A stretch of DNA of 64,000 nucleotides, from NCBI GenBank assembly GCA_963383645.1, contig OY726557.1:127930603-127994602 (forward strand), written 5' to 3'. The position numbers and the translations under genes were made by a program. Source of the DNA: Muscardinus avellanarius. Taxonomy: Eukaryota > Chordata > Mammalia > Rodentia > Gliridae. Shown piece by piece: positions 1 to 11,768 of the stretch (positions are counted from its first letter, which is position 1; the number at the start of each line of letters is the position of its first letter). The notes under the pieces were generated by a model. The model had not been told where the DNA came from and ran no database searches. It saw only the letters and a program-made list of their open reading frames with translations.

Positions 1-110
1 TATTTGGAAACAGAATCTCTTAAGCCAGCGCGGCTGGCTTCGAACCTGCGCGATCCTCCTGTCTCTGCCTCCCAATCGCGGGGATTACAAGCGTGCGCCA
101 CCATGCCCGG
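1..110 (-). mobile_element. B1-dID SINE, palindrome subfamily, cut by window edge
   Basis: This is the 7SL-derived half of a dimeric SINE read antisense, ending in the complement of the usual start (gccgggc). It carries the AAGCCAGC-gcg-GCTGGCTT inverted repeat that marks one subfamily in this window. The ID-like half lies outside the window. Confidence 0.85.
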
Positions 111-217
111 TGATACATAGCATTTTACCTTCCATCCGGATACAGATGACCACTGGTTTCAGTGTGAAATCTATGAGTCCACTGTCAAAGTTCCAGCCCC
201 AAAGTATGGGTCTATAC

Positions 218-218
<1 letters not shown>

Positions 219-248
<30 letters not shown>

Positions 249-257
249 TGTATGTAT
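219..257. repeat. (TATG)n microsatellite
   Basis: About ten TATG units. The array directly abuts the tail of the antisense SINE that follows, so it probably grew from that SINE's A-rich 3' end. Confidence 0.95.
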
Positions 258-260
258 TTT

Positions 261-436
261 GTGGTTTTGGGGATGGAACCCAGGGCCATTATAACTCCAA
301 GCTATTCTTCATTTTGGAACAGGGTCTCACTAAGCTGCAGAAGATCTAAGTAGCTGAGGCTGCCTGTGAACCTAGATCCTCCCTATCTCCTCCTTCCAAA
401 GTACTAGAATTATAAGCATCCACCACCAGGCCTGGC
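261..436 (-). mobile_element. B1-dID SINE, diverged
   Basis: Antisense dimeric SINE. The ID-like half (complement of a tRNA B-box region) comes first, then the A-rich linker, then the 7SL-like half ending at caggcctggc. It is clearly more diverged than the copy at the left edge. Confidence 0.8.
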
Positions 437-528
437 TATGGGTCTATTTTTATTTCAAGGAAAAAACTGCGCTTTGGCTTTTTTTAAAATTTCTTCCCAA
501 GAATTATAAGAAGGTGATATTTTTTTGA

Positions 529-732
529 GTAGGGTGTGGTGGCACACACTTGTAACCCCATCATTTGGGAGATTGAGATAGGAGGAATGTGATTTGCGGA
601 CAGCCTCAGCTACTTGGTGAGGCCCTTTGCAATTCAGTGAGACCCTGTTTCAAAATAAAGAAAAAAAATAGGGCTGGAGGTGTAGCTTAGAGGTAGAATG
701 CCTCTGGGTCCATCCCCAGTACCACAAAAATA
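529..732 (+). mobile_element. B1-dID SINE
   Basis: Sense copy. The B1-like start reads gtgtggtggcacacacttgt, the linker is A-rich (aaaataaagaaaaa), and the ID-like half ends with ccatccccagtaccac and a short A tail. Confidence 0.85.
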
Positions 733-2539
733 ATAAGAGGGTGATATTTAAAAAAAATATAGTTATAGGTATTTTTTATTTTCCATTTACCTCTTTCTTT
801 TCTTTCTACCTGCCTCTCCATGGAGCCAGGTGATTTCAAGCAGACAACCAGGCATGGACCTGCCTCAGAGAGGTTTAGACAGGCAGGTGCAGGAAACAGC
901 CTATGTTCTCAGGACCTTGGTGTGTCCAAGTGTCCAAATCATTAACCAGATTTCATCAGTCTCAGGGAAATATAAATGTCACCATTGAATGAATGTCTCT
1001 GAGGGAAATAATAGTCATTGAAGAGAGAAAGGGATTCCTTCTGTATCTTTGTCAATAGTTTACTTAGTGGAAGATAAACTAGGAGGAAGAATGGGAAAGG
1101 TTGAGGTGCGGTGGCTAAGCTGGAGGCAGCATCTATCGAATGCCCAGAGATAGGGTAGGAGCCCAGTCATTTTCTAAAGATCATGTAATAGGCAGGCAAC
1201 TCTGCTGAAACAGCTGCTCTGCTCAATACCACTGCTGGCTACCACCTTCTCTTAACACCTGTCAGAATGGGGAAAGACCATCAGCAATACCAGCACCTTT
1301 CCCACTGATTACTCAGCAGTTCTTCTTTGCAAGACGTTGGGATCCCTGGCCATTTACCCTGTGTGAGAAACTCTTACCTTGCAATGTCCAAAGGCACCTG
1401 GAAGCCCCAAGGGGGTCACACTTATTTGAATACAAAAAAATTTTAAATTAAAATCTTCCAAAAAAAAATCTAGCATTTATGGCCTGAGGCAAAAGGTTAT
1501 GTGGGGACAGAAAGAAGAAGAAATTGTATGAAGTCCTAAACTGCTCAAGAGAAAATACACATATTTTCCATTTCTTCCTCCCCAGCATCTGCTGCCTCCA
1601 ACAGTTGCCTGGAAATGAAATTCTCTTCCCCAGTTCCAGTAGCAGAGTGCGTTTCTTTAAGAATGTGTAGATTTCAGGCAGGGTCACACTTCTGTGATTC
1701 ACAGCCTGCAGACACAGTTCTTTCTGAGTTGGCTTCACACAGAGAAATGGTTGTTGACTATTAAAAAAAAAAAAAATCAAACGGGGACACATTCCTATCC
1801 GGGAGTTGGCGTCGTCCATGTAATAGGAAAATGTGGCAACGGGGAGTCACATCAGCACACGCCAGGCCCTTGCAACCTGACAGTGCTCTGGGGCTCCCAG
1901 CCCCCTTCAGTCTCACTGCATCTTTGACACTGAGGCAGGGCTGGGTACCAGCTGCCATTGGGAGATGCTCTGTGCATCTTTCTTCTCCTGACATCTATCC
2001 AGTTCTTCATGTTCATGGTACCTTCAAAGTCTTAAAAGTATTGCAATTTTGTCGTCGAGCAGGAGCCTCTGCCCTCAGTGTCAAGCAAACGCTGTTTTTA
2101 TAATTTGGACCAGTACATATAGCTATGGGCAATATGGGCTAGTTATCTCCCAAACAGGTGATATCCATGGCTATTTGCTAAGGGAAATGGTACCACATTT
2201 AAGTACCTTGCTTTGGGGTTCTTTAAGTCTCTAACTCATTCTCCTTCATCCTCAGAAAGGGGAGTAGGGATGGAAACAGGACTCATTAGCTCTAAATTCT
2301 GGAACTTTCAACCTATGTGGACTCTCTAGCTATCTCTGACATTGTTCGTACCTTCTCCCCGCAGGTTGATGGGCTTTGGGATCTTGTGGTGGTTCTGCAT
2401 TCCACCCATTTTTAGATCGTGTAAGGTTTTTTCATGCTCTGCCTCCCCCATGCATTGTCATCCATGCTGTAGCTATGAGGTTTCTTGCAGGTTCTGCAGC
2501 TCTACAAAACAGAATTTGTCTGAGGCTGTCTACCCAAGG
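733..2539. other. No recognised feature (single-copy sequence)
   Basis: AT-rich, apparently single-copy DNA. ORFs of 60-120 codons occur on both strands but overlap one another, lack recognisable domains and run through homopolymers, for example the A run near 1,763. I see no exon supported by similarity. Confidence 0.6.
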
Positions 2540-2685
2540 AAATGAGCACTCTGTGGCTTGGAGTTATGCCCAATGTGTATGATAATTAATTGTGTGACTT
2601 TAGACAAGTAATTTGCCCTGCTAGTGCTTCAGGTCCCTTTTATAAAATAAGACTAGACCCAAAGTGACCTCTACTTATTCATTCG
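2540..2685 (+). mobile_element. MIR relic
   Basis: The order of motifs matches the MIR core: a tgtgactttagacaagta stretch, then a 'cttcaggtccc' remnant of the splice-like pyrimidine box, then a 'tataaaataa' remnant. It is heavily diverged, as expected for a pre-eutherian SINE. The attached stretch to about 2,765 resembles another ancient repeat I cannot name. Confidence 0.6.
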
Positions 2686-2862
2686 AGTGATTCATTCAAG
2701 TAATAAGTATCAAGAACCTACAATGTCACAGAAACTGCCCTGGGAGCTGAATATATAAAAAACGAAAAGGACAACACCACCACTCTGGGTATCTAAAAGT
2801 CTGGAAGTAGAGAGTTATGTTTATATATGTATTTTTGTTTATTATCTATCATAATTTAATAG

Positions 2863-3175
2863 AGTCATGTACCACACAATGATGTTGTGTTCACTAATGG
2901 ACTGAATATACGACAGCAGACTCATAAGATTATAATGGATTTCTTTCGCCTAGTGGCATGGCACCATTGTAGCATCATAGCACGATGCTCCACATGTTTG
3001 TGGTGAAGCTACTGTAGACAAATATGCTGCCCTGCCTGCCATGGGCATAAAAGTGAAACACATATAATTGTATACAGTAAATAATACTTGATAATGATTA
3101 TAAACAACTATGTTACTGGCTTGTGCATTTATTATGCTATACTTTTACCATTATTATAGAGTGTATTCCTACTTA
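2863..3175. mobile_element. Tigger-like DNA transposon, left part
   Basis: The sequence around gactcataagattataatgg and the following 'taaataatacttgataatga' block matches my memory of a non-autonomous TcMar-Tigger element (MER6/Tigger3 type). No transposase reading frame remains. The element is interrupted by two SINEs and resumes at about 3,643. Superfamily assignment is from memory and would need a RepeatMasker run. Confidence 0.6.
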
Positions 3176-3206
3176 CAAAAGACCTAATATAAAAAGCTTG
3201 TCATGT

Positions 3207-3405
3207 GCCGGGTGTGGTGGTGCACCCTTATAATCCCAGCCCTTGGAAGGCTGAGTCAGGAGGATCGCACAGGTTCGAAGCCAGCCTCAGCTACTTAGGC
3301 TCTCAGCAACTTAGTGAGACCCTGTTTCTAAGTAAAGTATAAAATAGGTCTGGGAGGTAGAAAAGCCCTGGGTTCCACCCCCAGTACCACACACACGCAC
3401 ACAAA
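3207..3405 (+). mobile_element. B1-dID SINE inserted in Tigger-like element
   Basis: Sense dimeric SINE starting gccgggtgtggtggtgcacc. It has a B1-like half, an A-rich linker and an ID-like half ending ccagtaccacacacac. The CA-rich tail shows the start of a microsatellite growing from the SINE end. Confidence 0.85.
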
Positions 3406-3420
3406 AAGGCATGTCATGTT

Positions 3421-3642
3421 AAGCCACTCGTGGTGGTGCATGCTTGTAATCCCCTCATTTGGGAGGTTGAAACATGGTTTGCAGGATCATGGTTTGCAGA
3501 CAGCCTCAGCTACTTAGTGAGGCCCTTTGCAACTCAGTGAGATCCTGTTTCAAAATAAAGAATAAAAAATAGGTCTAAGGGTGTAGCTCAGAGGTAGAAT
3601 GTCCCTGGGTTCCACCTCTACTACTGCCAAAAAAAAAAAAAA
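3421..3642 (+). mobile_element. B1-dID SINE inserted in Tigger-like element
   Basis: A second sense SINE only about 15 bp after the previous one, ending in a run of 13 A. Short similar sequences flank it (catgtcatgtta before, catgccatgtta after), consistent with a target-site duplication with one mismatch. Confidence 0.85.
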
Positions 3643-3805
3643 TCATCATGCCATGTTACACCAACAGCACATCTCTTGGTTGCATCAAGGGGCCTCGTTG
3701 GTGGTTGACCTAGACCATGTAGGTTTATGTGAGAGCATTCAATGTTCACACAGTGATGAAACTGCCTTCTTGGAGCTTATTCCAGTCATTGTGTACCCCA
3801 TGGCT
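3643..3805. mobile_element. Tigger-like DNA transposon, right part
   Basis: This continues the element broken at 3,175. The 'gtaggtttatgtgagagcat' and 'tcacacagtgatgaaactgc' blocks keep the order expected for the end of the same transposon. The terminal inverted repeats are too worn to define exactly. Confidence 0.55.
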
Positions 3806-4979
3806 ATAGAGCATCTGTACATGTGCAGTGATCAAAAGCATGTCCGTGTTATTTAGAACGCAGTGCAATGTGGTCACAGATGCCTAAGCACAACCGCAAT
3901 CATTGAGTAAGGATGCTTGCAGGAGGTAGGAAAGGCTTCAGAGTCAAGGTGACTTTGGTGCATCTTGATGTATGAACAGAATCCTGATAGGATTCAAAGC
4001 TAAGGGAGTGTCATGTGTGATACTCCAGAGGCATGCAAAGCATGGTGTTTGGGGAACATAAGTTTGGATTAGCTCAAGTGGGGCAGGTGGTATGGGAAAA
4101 CAGGGTTGTGGGATTCATGGAGCTGTGTATATACAATGCTAAGCAATTTTAGAAAATCATCCCTTTAGAGCTCTTTATACATAAATATTTATTTATGCAC
4201 AAATTCTTCTATTTTTCTGAGATAGGTCAGTGTGTATTTCTGTTAATAACATGAGACCATTTATCCTCTTGTGGTTCATTTTAAAATAAAAAGTTTTCAA
4301 CAATTGAGCTAACAGGTGGGGCACTGGTAGGAAGCAATGTGTATAAAAGTTGTGCCTGGGTAATGATGCTGCAAATGTTTGTGTTTTGAAAAATAAATAT
4401 TCATCAGACTCAGTAATGGGTCTACTTTGCTCCATGGGAGTAGAATAGTCCCAGAAAACAAAGGATGAAAGACAATAGAAATCTCATACCAATGAGATTA
4501 ACCTCTAACCACTGGGTGTGGCTTCAGATGAACTATTTCCTTATTTCCTTTGGAATCATTTTGTTTTAACAATGCCCTTTTTCTTACTGGGTGGAGATCA
4601 TACTAAGTGATTCTTCTCATTCAGTACTTTGAAGGCGAGGAACAGAGACATAAAATTTTTTTTTATTCTCCCAAGTTAATCAGACTAGACTGTACCGTAA
4701 TCTCTCATGTATATTGATTTTGTTAATGCCCAAAGCTGTCCATTGTTTTCCATTTGGTTTGCTTTCTCCATCTTTCAATTATGAAATCTGATGAGCTCTG
4801 AAAACATGGTGCTTCTAGTTCAGTCCTGCTCCCTCTGCTGGCCAGACGTCACCTAGCCAGGAGGATGGGCTGTAGCAAAATGAGGCTATTTCACTGTATC
4901 TTCTTCACCAAGTCTATAACATTATTTCTTTTAATTCCTGGGAATCCACTGTTAGAATTAAAACATGTCATTTAAAATT
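3806..4979. other. No recognised feature (single-copy sequence)
   Basis: I see no repeats of the kinds that fill the rest of the window and no convincing exon. Short ORFs here have no recognisable domain. Confidence 0.55.
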
Positions 4980-5220
4980 CAATGTCTCTTCCTCTAGTAT
5001 ATTATAATAATTTTAAAACACTGCAGATTAAATTTGGGGCCTCCACTGGGTCCCCGGCCTTGGTATTAATTAACAAAGGCTTGAAACGAGCCGTGATTAA
5101 TTGCAAGTCCAGGAGCGCAACACAGTTTGATGAATATGTTCAGATTTCAGGGAGAAAAACACTCAGATGGTTGCTTGAGGCACGAGCCTCTGCAATAATA
5201 ACCAGTTTGGTTTAAAAAAA
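4980..5220. promoter_or_regulatory. Candidate conserved non-coding element
   Basis: This is a repeat-free patch of balanced base composition with several intact CpG sites in an otherwise CpG-poor region. It is dense in homeodomain-type cores (TTAATTAA at the 'attaattaac' site and again 'gattaattgc') and has an AACAAAGG SOX/TCF-like site between them. The call rests on sequence texture only. A 77-codon open frame spans it but ends without a splice context. Confidence 0.35.
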
Positions 5221-5344
5221 AATGTGTCTTTGCCATACAAATTGCAGAGCGTATCATCCCTGGAGTGAAGTCCACTGATGATAGAGTAGAAGAGATCAGG
5301 AGCCATCTGCACAGCAGGGCCTGGTAGAGAAAGCTTTTCTTTTT

Positions 5345-5452
5345 TCTCTTTCTTTCCTTCCTTCCTTCCTTCCTTCCTTCCTTCCTTCCTTCCTTCCTTT
5401 CTTCCTTCTTTCCTTCTTTCCTTCTTTCCTTTGTTTCTTCCTTCCTTCTTTA
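5345..5452. repeat. (TTCC)n microsatellite
   Basis: A pure TTCC core at about 5,356-5,399 with imperfect TTCTTTCC extension on the right. Antisense open frames made of Lys/Glu/Gly/Arg repeats here are translations of the array, not genes. Confidence 0.95.
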
Positions 5453-7314
5453 TGGAAATATAGTGACAATATAAAAACATGGAGAAATTCTTCCACAAGC
5501 GTTTTCCTCTTCATTCTCAGAATCACCAGAGACAGTTGTCCAGCAGAGCTCCAGGACCTAGGGGGAAGCTCATAAACCTCTGAAGAGGCGAGAGACCACA
5601 GTGCTTATCTGCTCCATTATCTTGGGCTGCAGTAGGGGAGACTGAGATTTCCGCTGGTCAAATACTACATGTGCAGCTTTAGACAAAGGACAGAGATTGC
5701 ATAGAGATTACAATCCTAGCCCAGCCCTAGGGTAATGGAAAAGACGAGCCGAAACCTCTAAGGATGGATTTGGGTCTTGTTCCCTCTGCCCAGCAGGAGG
5801 ACAGGCTCAGGGTGTCACCTGGCTTCCCTGTTCAGGGCCTCACACTTAGTTAAACGTCCCGCTGTTTTCACTAGAAAATTCTTCATTTTATATTTCTTTT
5901 TTAACGAGAGACTTTGAACTTCCAGTTTGCAGAGAACCTTGCAATTTGTGTGGCCAGTCTCACCTCGTACCTGCTTTTAAGTGCAACATTCAGCCTCATA
6001 GTCTCAATTTTTCTCACCTATAAAGTGATATAAAAGCAAGAAAATTGGATAGAGGCATTTTGCAAATAAATACTTTGAAAATATAGGCGAAATTATTGCC
6101 TTTCCTGGGCTGCAGCAGGTCTGATGTAGAATTATTTTTCCATGTATTTTTTCTGGAAATTTATGGGTCTTTTATGTTTTTTTCTCAAGGTGCCATCATC
6201 CCTGATTTAACTCCTAACACTGAACCGTTGTCTATAGAATCATTGCACCCCCAAATAGAGGGTCTGTTTCTTCTCTAAGAAGTACAGCTCCTAAGGGGTA
6301 AAGAGCAAGAGGAGACAGAGATGGTCAGAGGAAACTCTAAGACATAAGAAATAATTACCCTTTGGGGTGATGGCTACTGCAGAAGGCCACATTCAGAGTG
6401 ATTTAAGGGCAGCAGTTAATAGCAGTTTTTCTGCTAGGTGCTCAGGCATGAAGGTCAAAAAAGCAAAACCTCTGGCTATAGCTTTTATTTATCCAAGCAT
6501 ATTTGCAGTTAGAGGGTAGCCTTTGACAGAGAAGGATAGAGGTAAATAAGCTTGCCTTGGATGCCTTCAGTCTTTCCTTTCTTTTTTCCTTTTTTCACCT
6601 CAGTAGGGCCCCATTGCTCAGGACAAGAACGAGCAACTAGGGTGCTTGGAATAAGCAGGCTCAGAGGGCAGGAATGAGGCTGGAGACTGAGAGACCAGCC
6701 TGTTGGGCACTGTGGGGTGGCTGAGCTTCCCACGACTTAGGCATGAGTGTCCCAGGCATCATGATGGGGAAGGGGACATTTTAGAGGAACAGAACAGAGC
6801 TTCTGTTTGTTGCTACAGTTTGGTGCCAGCGGGTCAGCCAGTATGCAGACTTTGCTGAACATAGTATCAGGGGAATCTTCTGCCATCAACACTGGCTATT
6901 AATACTAGACCAGTAACAAGAAAAAGAAATATTACAAGATTTGTTGAAAAACTATGCTCTGATGTAGGCCATTTGTGAGACCCACTTAACTTTTATGATT
7001 AGTTATTCTGCCCCCCTTCCTGTACACACACACAGTAACCATTCTACCTTGCTATGTAGAACACATTTTGGCCATGGTGCCTGAGTTGCTCTTCCCATCT
7101 CTGATTGTGCAGCCCACTTATGCTCTAAGGTTCATTAAAAAGCAGAAAAGGAAATGTGGACACTGGTGACTATCCCAGAAGATCAAAAGAAGAGGGTGAC
7201 AAGAAGCATCAGGTAGGGTGAGCAGGCAGAGCCATTTAAAGCAGAATTTTTTAGAAAAAGGTGCAAATTTTGGAGGACAGAAAAGAAAGTGGTTAATAAT
7301 TACAGATTAAGAAA

Positions 7315-7315
<1 letters not shown>
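5453..7315. other. No recognised feature (single-copy sequence)
   Basis: Mixed-composition sequence with no SINE or LINE that I can place and no supported exon. Relics too old to see by eye may be present. Confidence 0.5.

Positions 7316-7373
<58 letters not shown>
7316..7373. repeat. (CT)n microsatellite
   Basis: About 29 uninterrupted CT units, one of the longest pure dinucleotide arrays in the window. The antisense open frame rich in Arg-Glu repeats is a by-product. Confidence 0.97.
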
Positions 7374-7377
<4 letters not shown>

Positions 7378-10300
7378 TTTTTAAATATGTTGTGGCATTC
7401 AGTCTCATTAAAGTTGTTGAGATATAAAGGCATTGAAGAGGAAGAGAGTGGTAGCTCTGGTACAGGGCTCTTGGGACTCCCACTCTCTGGTCCTGCAGGT
7501 GCAGTACACCCTGCACCAGCAACACCAGGGATGTGTCTGTCATCCCACTATGTTTAGCATACGCAGTCTAGCAGGGGAGGAATGAAAGGGATCTGAGACC
7601 CAGGGGAGGCTGTTATTCAAGAACACCTAGCAACAAACAGCCCTAGGAGCATGGCCACAGGGGCAGGCGGAGAACACGAAATCACTCTCATCTACATTCT
7701 CAGGTAAATCGGGTCCCTTCGCACCCACAGGAGACTTTCAGCAGAAAAAAAAAATCAGTTTATTTTTCTCCTTTTATATGGAGTGTAGTCTTTGAAATCT
7801 CATTCTTTATTCCTTGTGTATCCTTAAAGAAACACTCTAGAGATAAGACCAGTTTTTGGAAGGGGTGAGGCTCAGCTTCCTGCAGGCACTAAGGTAGGTA
7901 AAGAAGGAATGTTTTCCTCCTCACCTGAGAAAGATAATGCCTTCCATTTTTTTTTTCTGCCTCCTAAGAAAAGCCTCAGGTTGAGAAGGCTCAGTGGATT
8001 CATTTTTTTCTCCTTGATCTTTTCTCAAGTTTCTCTGCCAAGGAGGCTACTTGCCCATCTGTGCCTCCAGGAAGACTCCACACAAAACCTGTCTTGGGGG
8101 GTTGATGGGAATTTCAAGCCTGCCCTGAACTGGGGTGATAATTCAGTGACCAGAATTAACTCAGTTATCAAAGGTGGGGATTTTATAATTTCAGAAGTTT
8201 CTGAAGCAGCTGGTTTAGAAAAAAGGAGGGTCCTCAAGAGTAAGCTGTATGTCTTTGAAGAGTATACTATATTGGTGCTATGTCTATAGGTATAATAGCC
8301 TCCTTATGCCTTTTGCACATGGGATAAGATCTTACTAATTTTTCAACTGGCAAGAAATTAATATAAGAAAGAGTTTTTATTAAGAAGAAATGAGCCTGCC
8401 ATTTTAGCCACATCCATTTTTGAATTTTTACTTTTTCTTATTGTGATTATTATTCATTGGTTCTCCATGTTTCCCTCTATAATTCTTTTGTACTTAAGTT
8501 TTGATGACTAATAGAATAGAGAAAACAGAACAACAAACAAATTATTCATAGCCTAGAGAGTCATGAAGGTAACTAGAAGGTCTAGGAGCTGTATTTTCTA
8601 TTACAAACATGAAAAAAAAATCTATTTGGGAAAGAAGGTAATGGGTTAACTAAAATGTCTGCCTCTTTCCTTTCTCTTAGAATTAAATTGACTCAGTGTG
8701 GCCGTTCTAGTTACCTGAAACTGATAGACAGCTGTGATTGGCTTTGATGTCTCAGTGGTTTTGTTATCTGTGACACTGGAATTTTCTAATGTATTTTCTA
8801 ATGTATTTGCTTACTTGTATTGTTCTGTTACTATTCTGACTCCATTATAGAATGAAAAGTCAGTGAAGATGGAGTTTTTAAATATCTTGTTCATTCTTTT
8901 AACCCAAGCCTCTGGGAAGGTGTATAGAGTACAAATATTTATTATGCAAAATGATGAATGAGTATGTATAGAAAGTTTCAGTTGAAGTCAGTGATTTAGA
9001 GTTCCAACTCTGTTCTATGCCTTTATTTTTGTCACAGATGGACATGCAAAACCTCAGGGATCTTTCAAATCCCCCCATTTACCTAGATTAACTGGTGGAT
9101 GACACTGTTCAAGGAAGCTAATAATGGAAAGAGTAGACAGTTCGGAAAAGGAACAGGCTGGGAAAATCCAGCTCTTTCACTGAGCGCCTGGGTGGTGTTC
9201 CTTGGGGAAGGTATATATAGCCCCTGAATCACAGGTTATGCATTGTTCATGAGTCATAGTACTAATTTCATTGGGTCTTTGAGAAACTAAAATGAAATAA
9301 TATATGCAACAATCATCTAAGTTTAAGTTTGTGGTTTTTCCCACAATAAACATTCAGCAAATGTTAATTTTTCTCCTCTTACTTTGATAAGCAAAAGAAG
9401 CAAGGGGTGAACAAGCTATAAAATGATGTGTATTTTCATAGCAACAGTTCCTAGGGGATAAATATTATTTCTTTTGTTAATCCCTGACAGGTTTTGCTTT
9501 CTGAGCACTTAAATAAATTATATTATCACTAAAATTTGCTTTTCAAGCCATTAACCTATCTTATCAGGGACAACTGAAAATTATTTGATTATTACATTAT
9601 TTTCATGTGTTTGGTATTGCTTCCTTTACCTAAATTCTTAAAACTACCTGGATCCCCCATAGTGTCTTATGTGTTTCACTTAGAAGTGTTCAATGTGTTT
9701 TATTTGTAGGTTATTTAATGAATGCTCTTGAACCTTTTGCAAAACTTTACAAAGGAAAACTCCACTACCTCCTAAGGCATTCAGTACGTTAGCCATCTAT
9801 CTGGTCACCTCAGGGGGACTTTGGGTACAGTTTATGAAGTAAAGCGAGACTTGCCTGCTTTTTATACCACTGCTATGCCTGGTCTCTGGATCCACTGCTG
9901 CCATATTTCTAAGCAAGCGTACTGGGAGCTGGTGCCAGAGGACTGTCAGTGTATCTGGGCATCTTCCCAAATCTTAAACACAACTGGAAAAACATAGGCT
10001 CTTCTGGGGATACAATTGACTAGATGACATTAAGCAAATTGCTTGGGAGTTGATGACTAAATGAGGCCTCAAGGATCCAGCCCAGGCATAAAAAAGAAAC
10101 ACAGGGAGGGGACGGCCTCAATACTAACCCAGTTTATCTTGGGTGTTGTCTGAGTCTCAGTTCCAAAAGAATTACCCAGAGAACTTTGAAAATACAGATT
10201 CATAGGTCCAGCTCTAGATTTACTAAATAATATTTTTTGTATTGAAACAAAAGAGTTTCAAACTATATAGGTCAAAATATCTAGAAGAAAAGATTGTGTA

Positions 10301-10610
10301 TGCTTTCATCATAAAAATATTATAAATGTTTAAGGTGTTGGATATTCTGAAAACTCTGATTTGACCATTATGCAATGTATACATGCATTAAAGCATTATA
10401 ATACACCTCATAAATATGCATAATTATTTTGCATCACTTAAGCAAAAGACAACATAACTAAAACAACACAAACCTTCCCAGATTTTGAAACAGCCAATCC
10501 AGTATCTTAACAACTGAATGGCTTACTTGTTCTTCACCTATTGTTAATGAGAACTATAAAAGCATCAAAGTGTCATGTAGAATTGTTTCCTCAGAAAGAA
10601 AATAGATCCC
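7374..10610. other. No recognised feature (single-copy sequence)
   Basis: More than 3 kb without young repeats. The longest open frame (7,909-8,289, 126 codons) has no recognisable domain and no similarity I can name. A stretch near 8,690-8,770 with an E-box (CAGCTG) next to ATTGG has the texture of conserved non-coding DNA, but I would not call it from sequence alone. Confidence 0.5.
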
Positions 10611-10985
10611 TAATTAGATGAAAAAACTGTGTGCCTTTGCACATCTTTGTCCCTCTCTGGAGAATGCCTTTTTGCTATCTGGTGAACTCTCATTGATTCT
10701 CATAGTTCTCTGTGTACCTCTAATCTTTTATGGGAAACCCTTCCTAGCTGCCCTGGAGAGAATAAATGACTCGCTGCACCACATTTTCATTTGTATTTCT
10801 TTCCATTTCTTCACTTTTCAAAATATTTGCAAGGGTTTGTTTGCCTGTGTTTTTCCTCACTAAGCAGCCAGCTCTTAAAAGGGGGAGATGACATAGCTTC
10901 CATTCTTATGCTTTCCCCAGCATCTAGCACAGTACTGAGTATTAATCCTTATTATTCAAGTGGATGGATTGATGGATGAGTGAAT
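10611..10985 (+). mobile_element. LINE-2 3' end relic
   Basis: Motif order matches the L2 3' region. A 'tctggagaatgcc' remnant comes first, then 'gggaaacccttccta', then 'ccccagcatctagcacagta', and last a 'ggatggatgagtga' tail. The open frame of 81 codons across it is probably a chance remnant of a non-coding 3' end rather than a gene. Confidence 0.7.
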
Positions 10986-11639
10986 TCTTGGGTGAATATT
11001 TAATTAATAAGGATAATAATTATTTTTCCCAAGAGGAAAGAGCTCCCCCCCAAAAAAAGTATGAGGCTAGTATTTATGCTGTAGCATTTTAGCAGCTGCT
11101 CCTCTCTTCACCCACCCACGCACAGGCAGAACCACCACCATAGGCAAAAAGAGTAGCAGGGTCAAGAGAAGTTGGGCCAATCCCAAATCAGAAAATTTGC
11201 CTTCTGTCTGTGAGCTGGAGCCGGTTACCTGGGGAACCAGATTTATCTCTGTGTCCTCAATATAGTACATCTCAATGAGGGCACTTTTAATAACCAATTG
11301 ATGTGTAATTGCCTGTATAAATTATGTATCTCTTGTCCAGCTCTGGCGCAGAGTGAATTATAGAGAAAACCTCCTCTCAGGACTGTTAGGTGGCTGCTGT
11401 GATGCAATTGTAGGGTCCTTCAAAGAGTTTTAAAGGAGGCCTGATCCACTTATTATAGGCTTTGCAGATATTCTTTAAAGGGAAGATGGAAAGGAAAGAG
11501 TGGCTGAAATCCACAAACTCACATAACAGGGAAGCAGAAATACAAAATCATCGGATTTGAGTTCTAGAAAAACATTAAAGGTTATCATATCCAAATTCCT
11601 AACTAAAAGTTTAATCACCTGAATAAAAGGCACATAAGA
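10986..11639. other. No recognised feature (single-copy sequence)
   Basis: Single-copy sequence. The part from about 11,280 to 11,420 is repeat-free with several ATTA/TAAT cores and could be conserved, but I have no way to test that here. Confidence 0.45.
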
Positions 11640-11768
11640 GCCTAGTGTAGTGGTACACACCCACAATCCCAGTACTCGGGGGGCTGAAACGGGAGGATTA
11701 TTCACATTTGATGACAACACAAGCAATGCAGTGAGACTCTCAGAAGCCTAGTGACACCCTGTTTCCTT
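11640..11768 (+). mobile_element. B1-like SINE fragment, old
   Basis: This is the B1-like half only: a degraded gtagtggtacacacccacaa start, 'ggctgaaacgggaggat' in the middle and 'gtgacaccctgtttc' at the end. No ID-like half is recognisable. Confidence 0.65.

Noticed and set aside
5163..5526. Two overlapping antisense frames rich in Lys-Glu-Gly-Arg
   Set aside because: Translation of the TTCC microsatellite.
7307..7543. Antisense frame with an Arg-Glu repeat
   Set aside because: Translation of the CT microsatellite.
7909..8289. 126-codon open frame in single-copy sequence
   Set aside because: No recognisable domain, no splice context and an overlapping frame on the other strand. It could be tested by RNA-seq, but the sequence alone does not support it.
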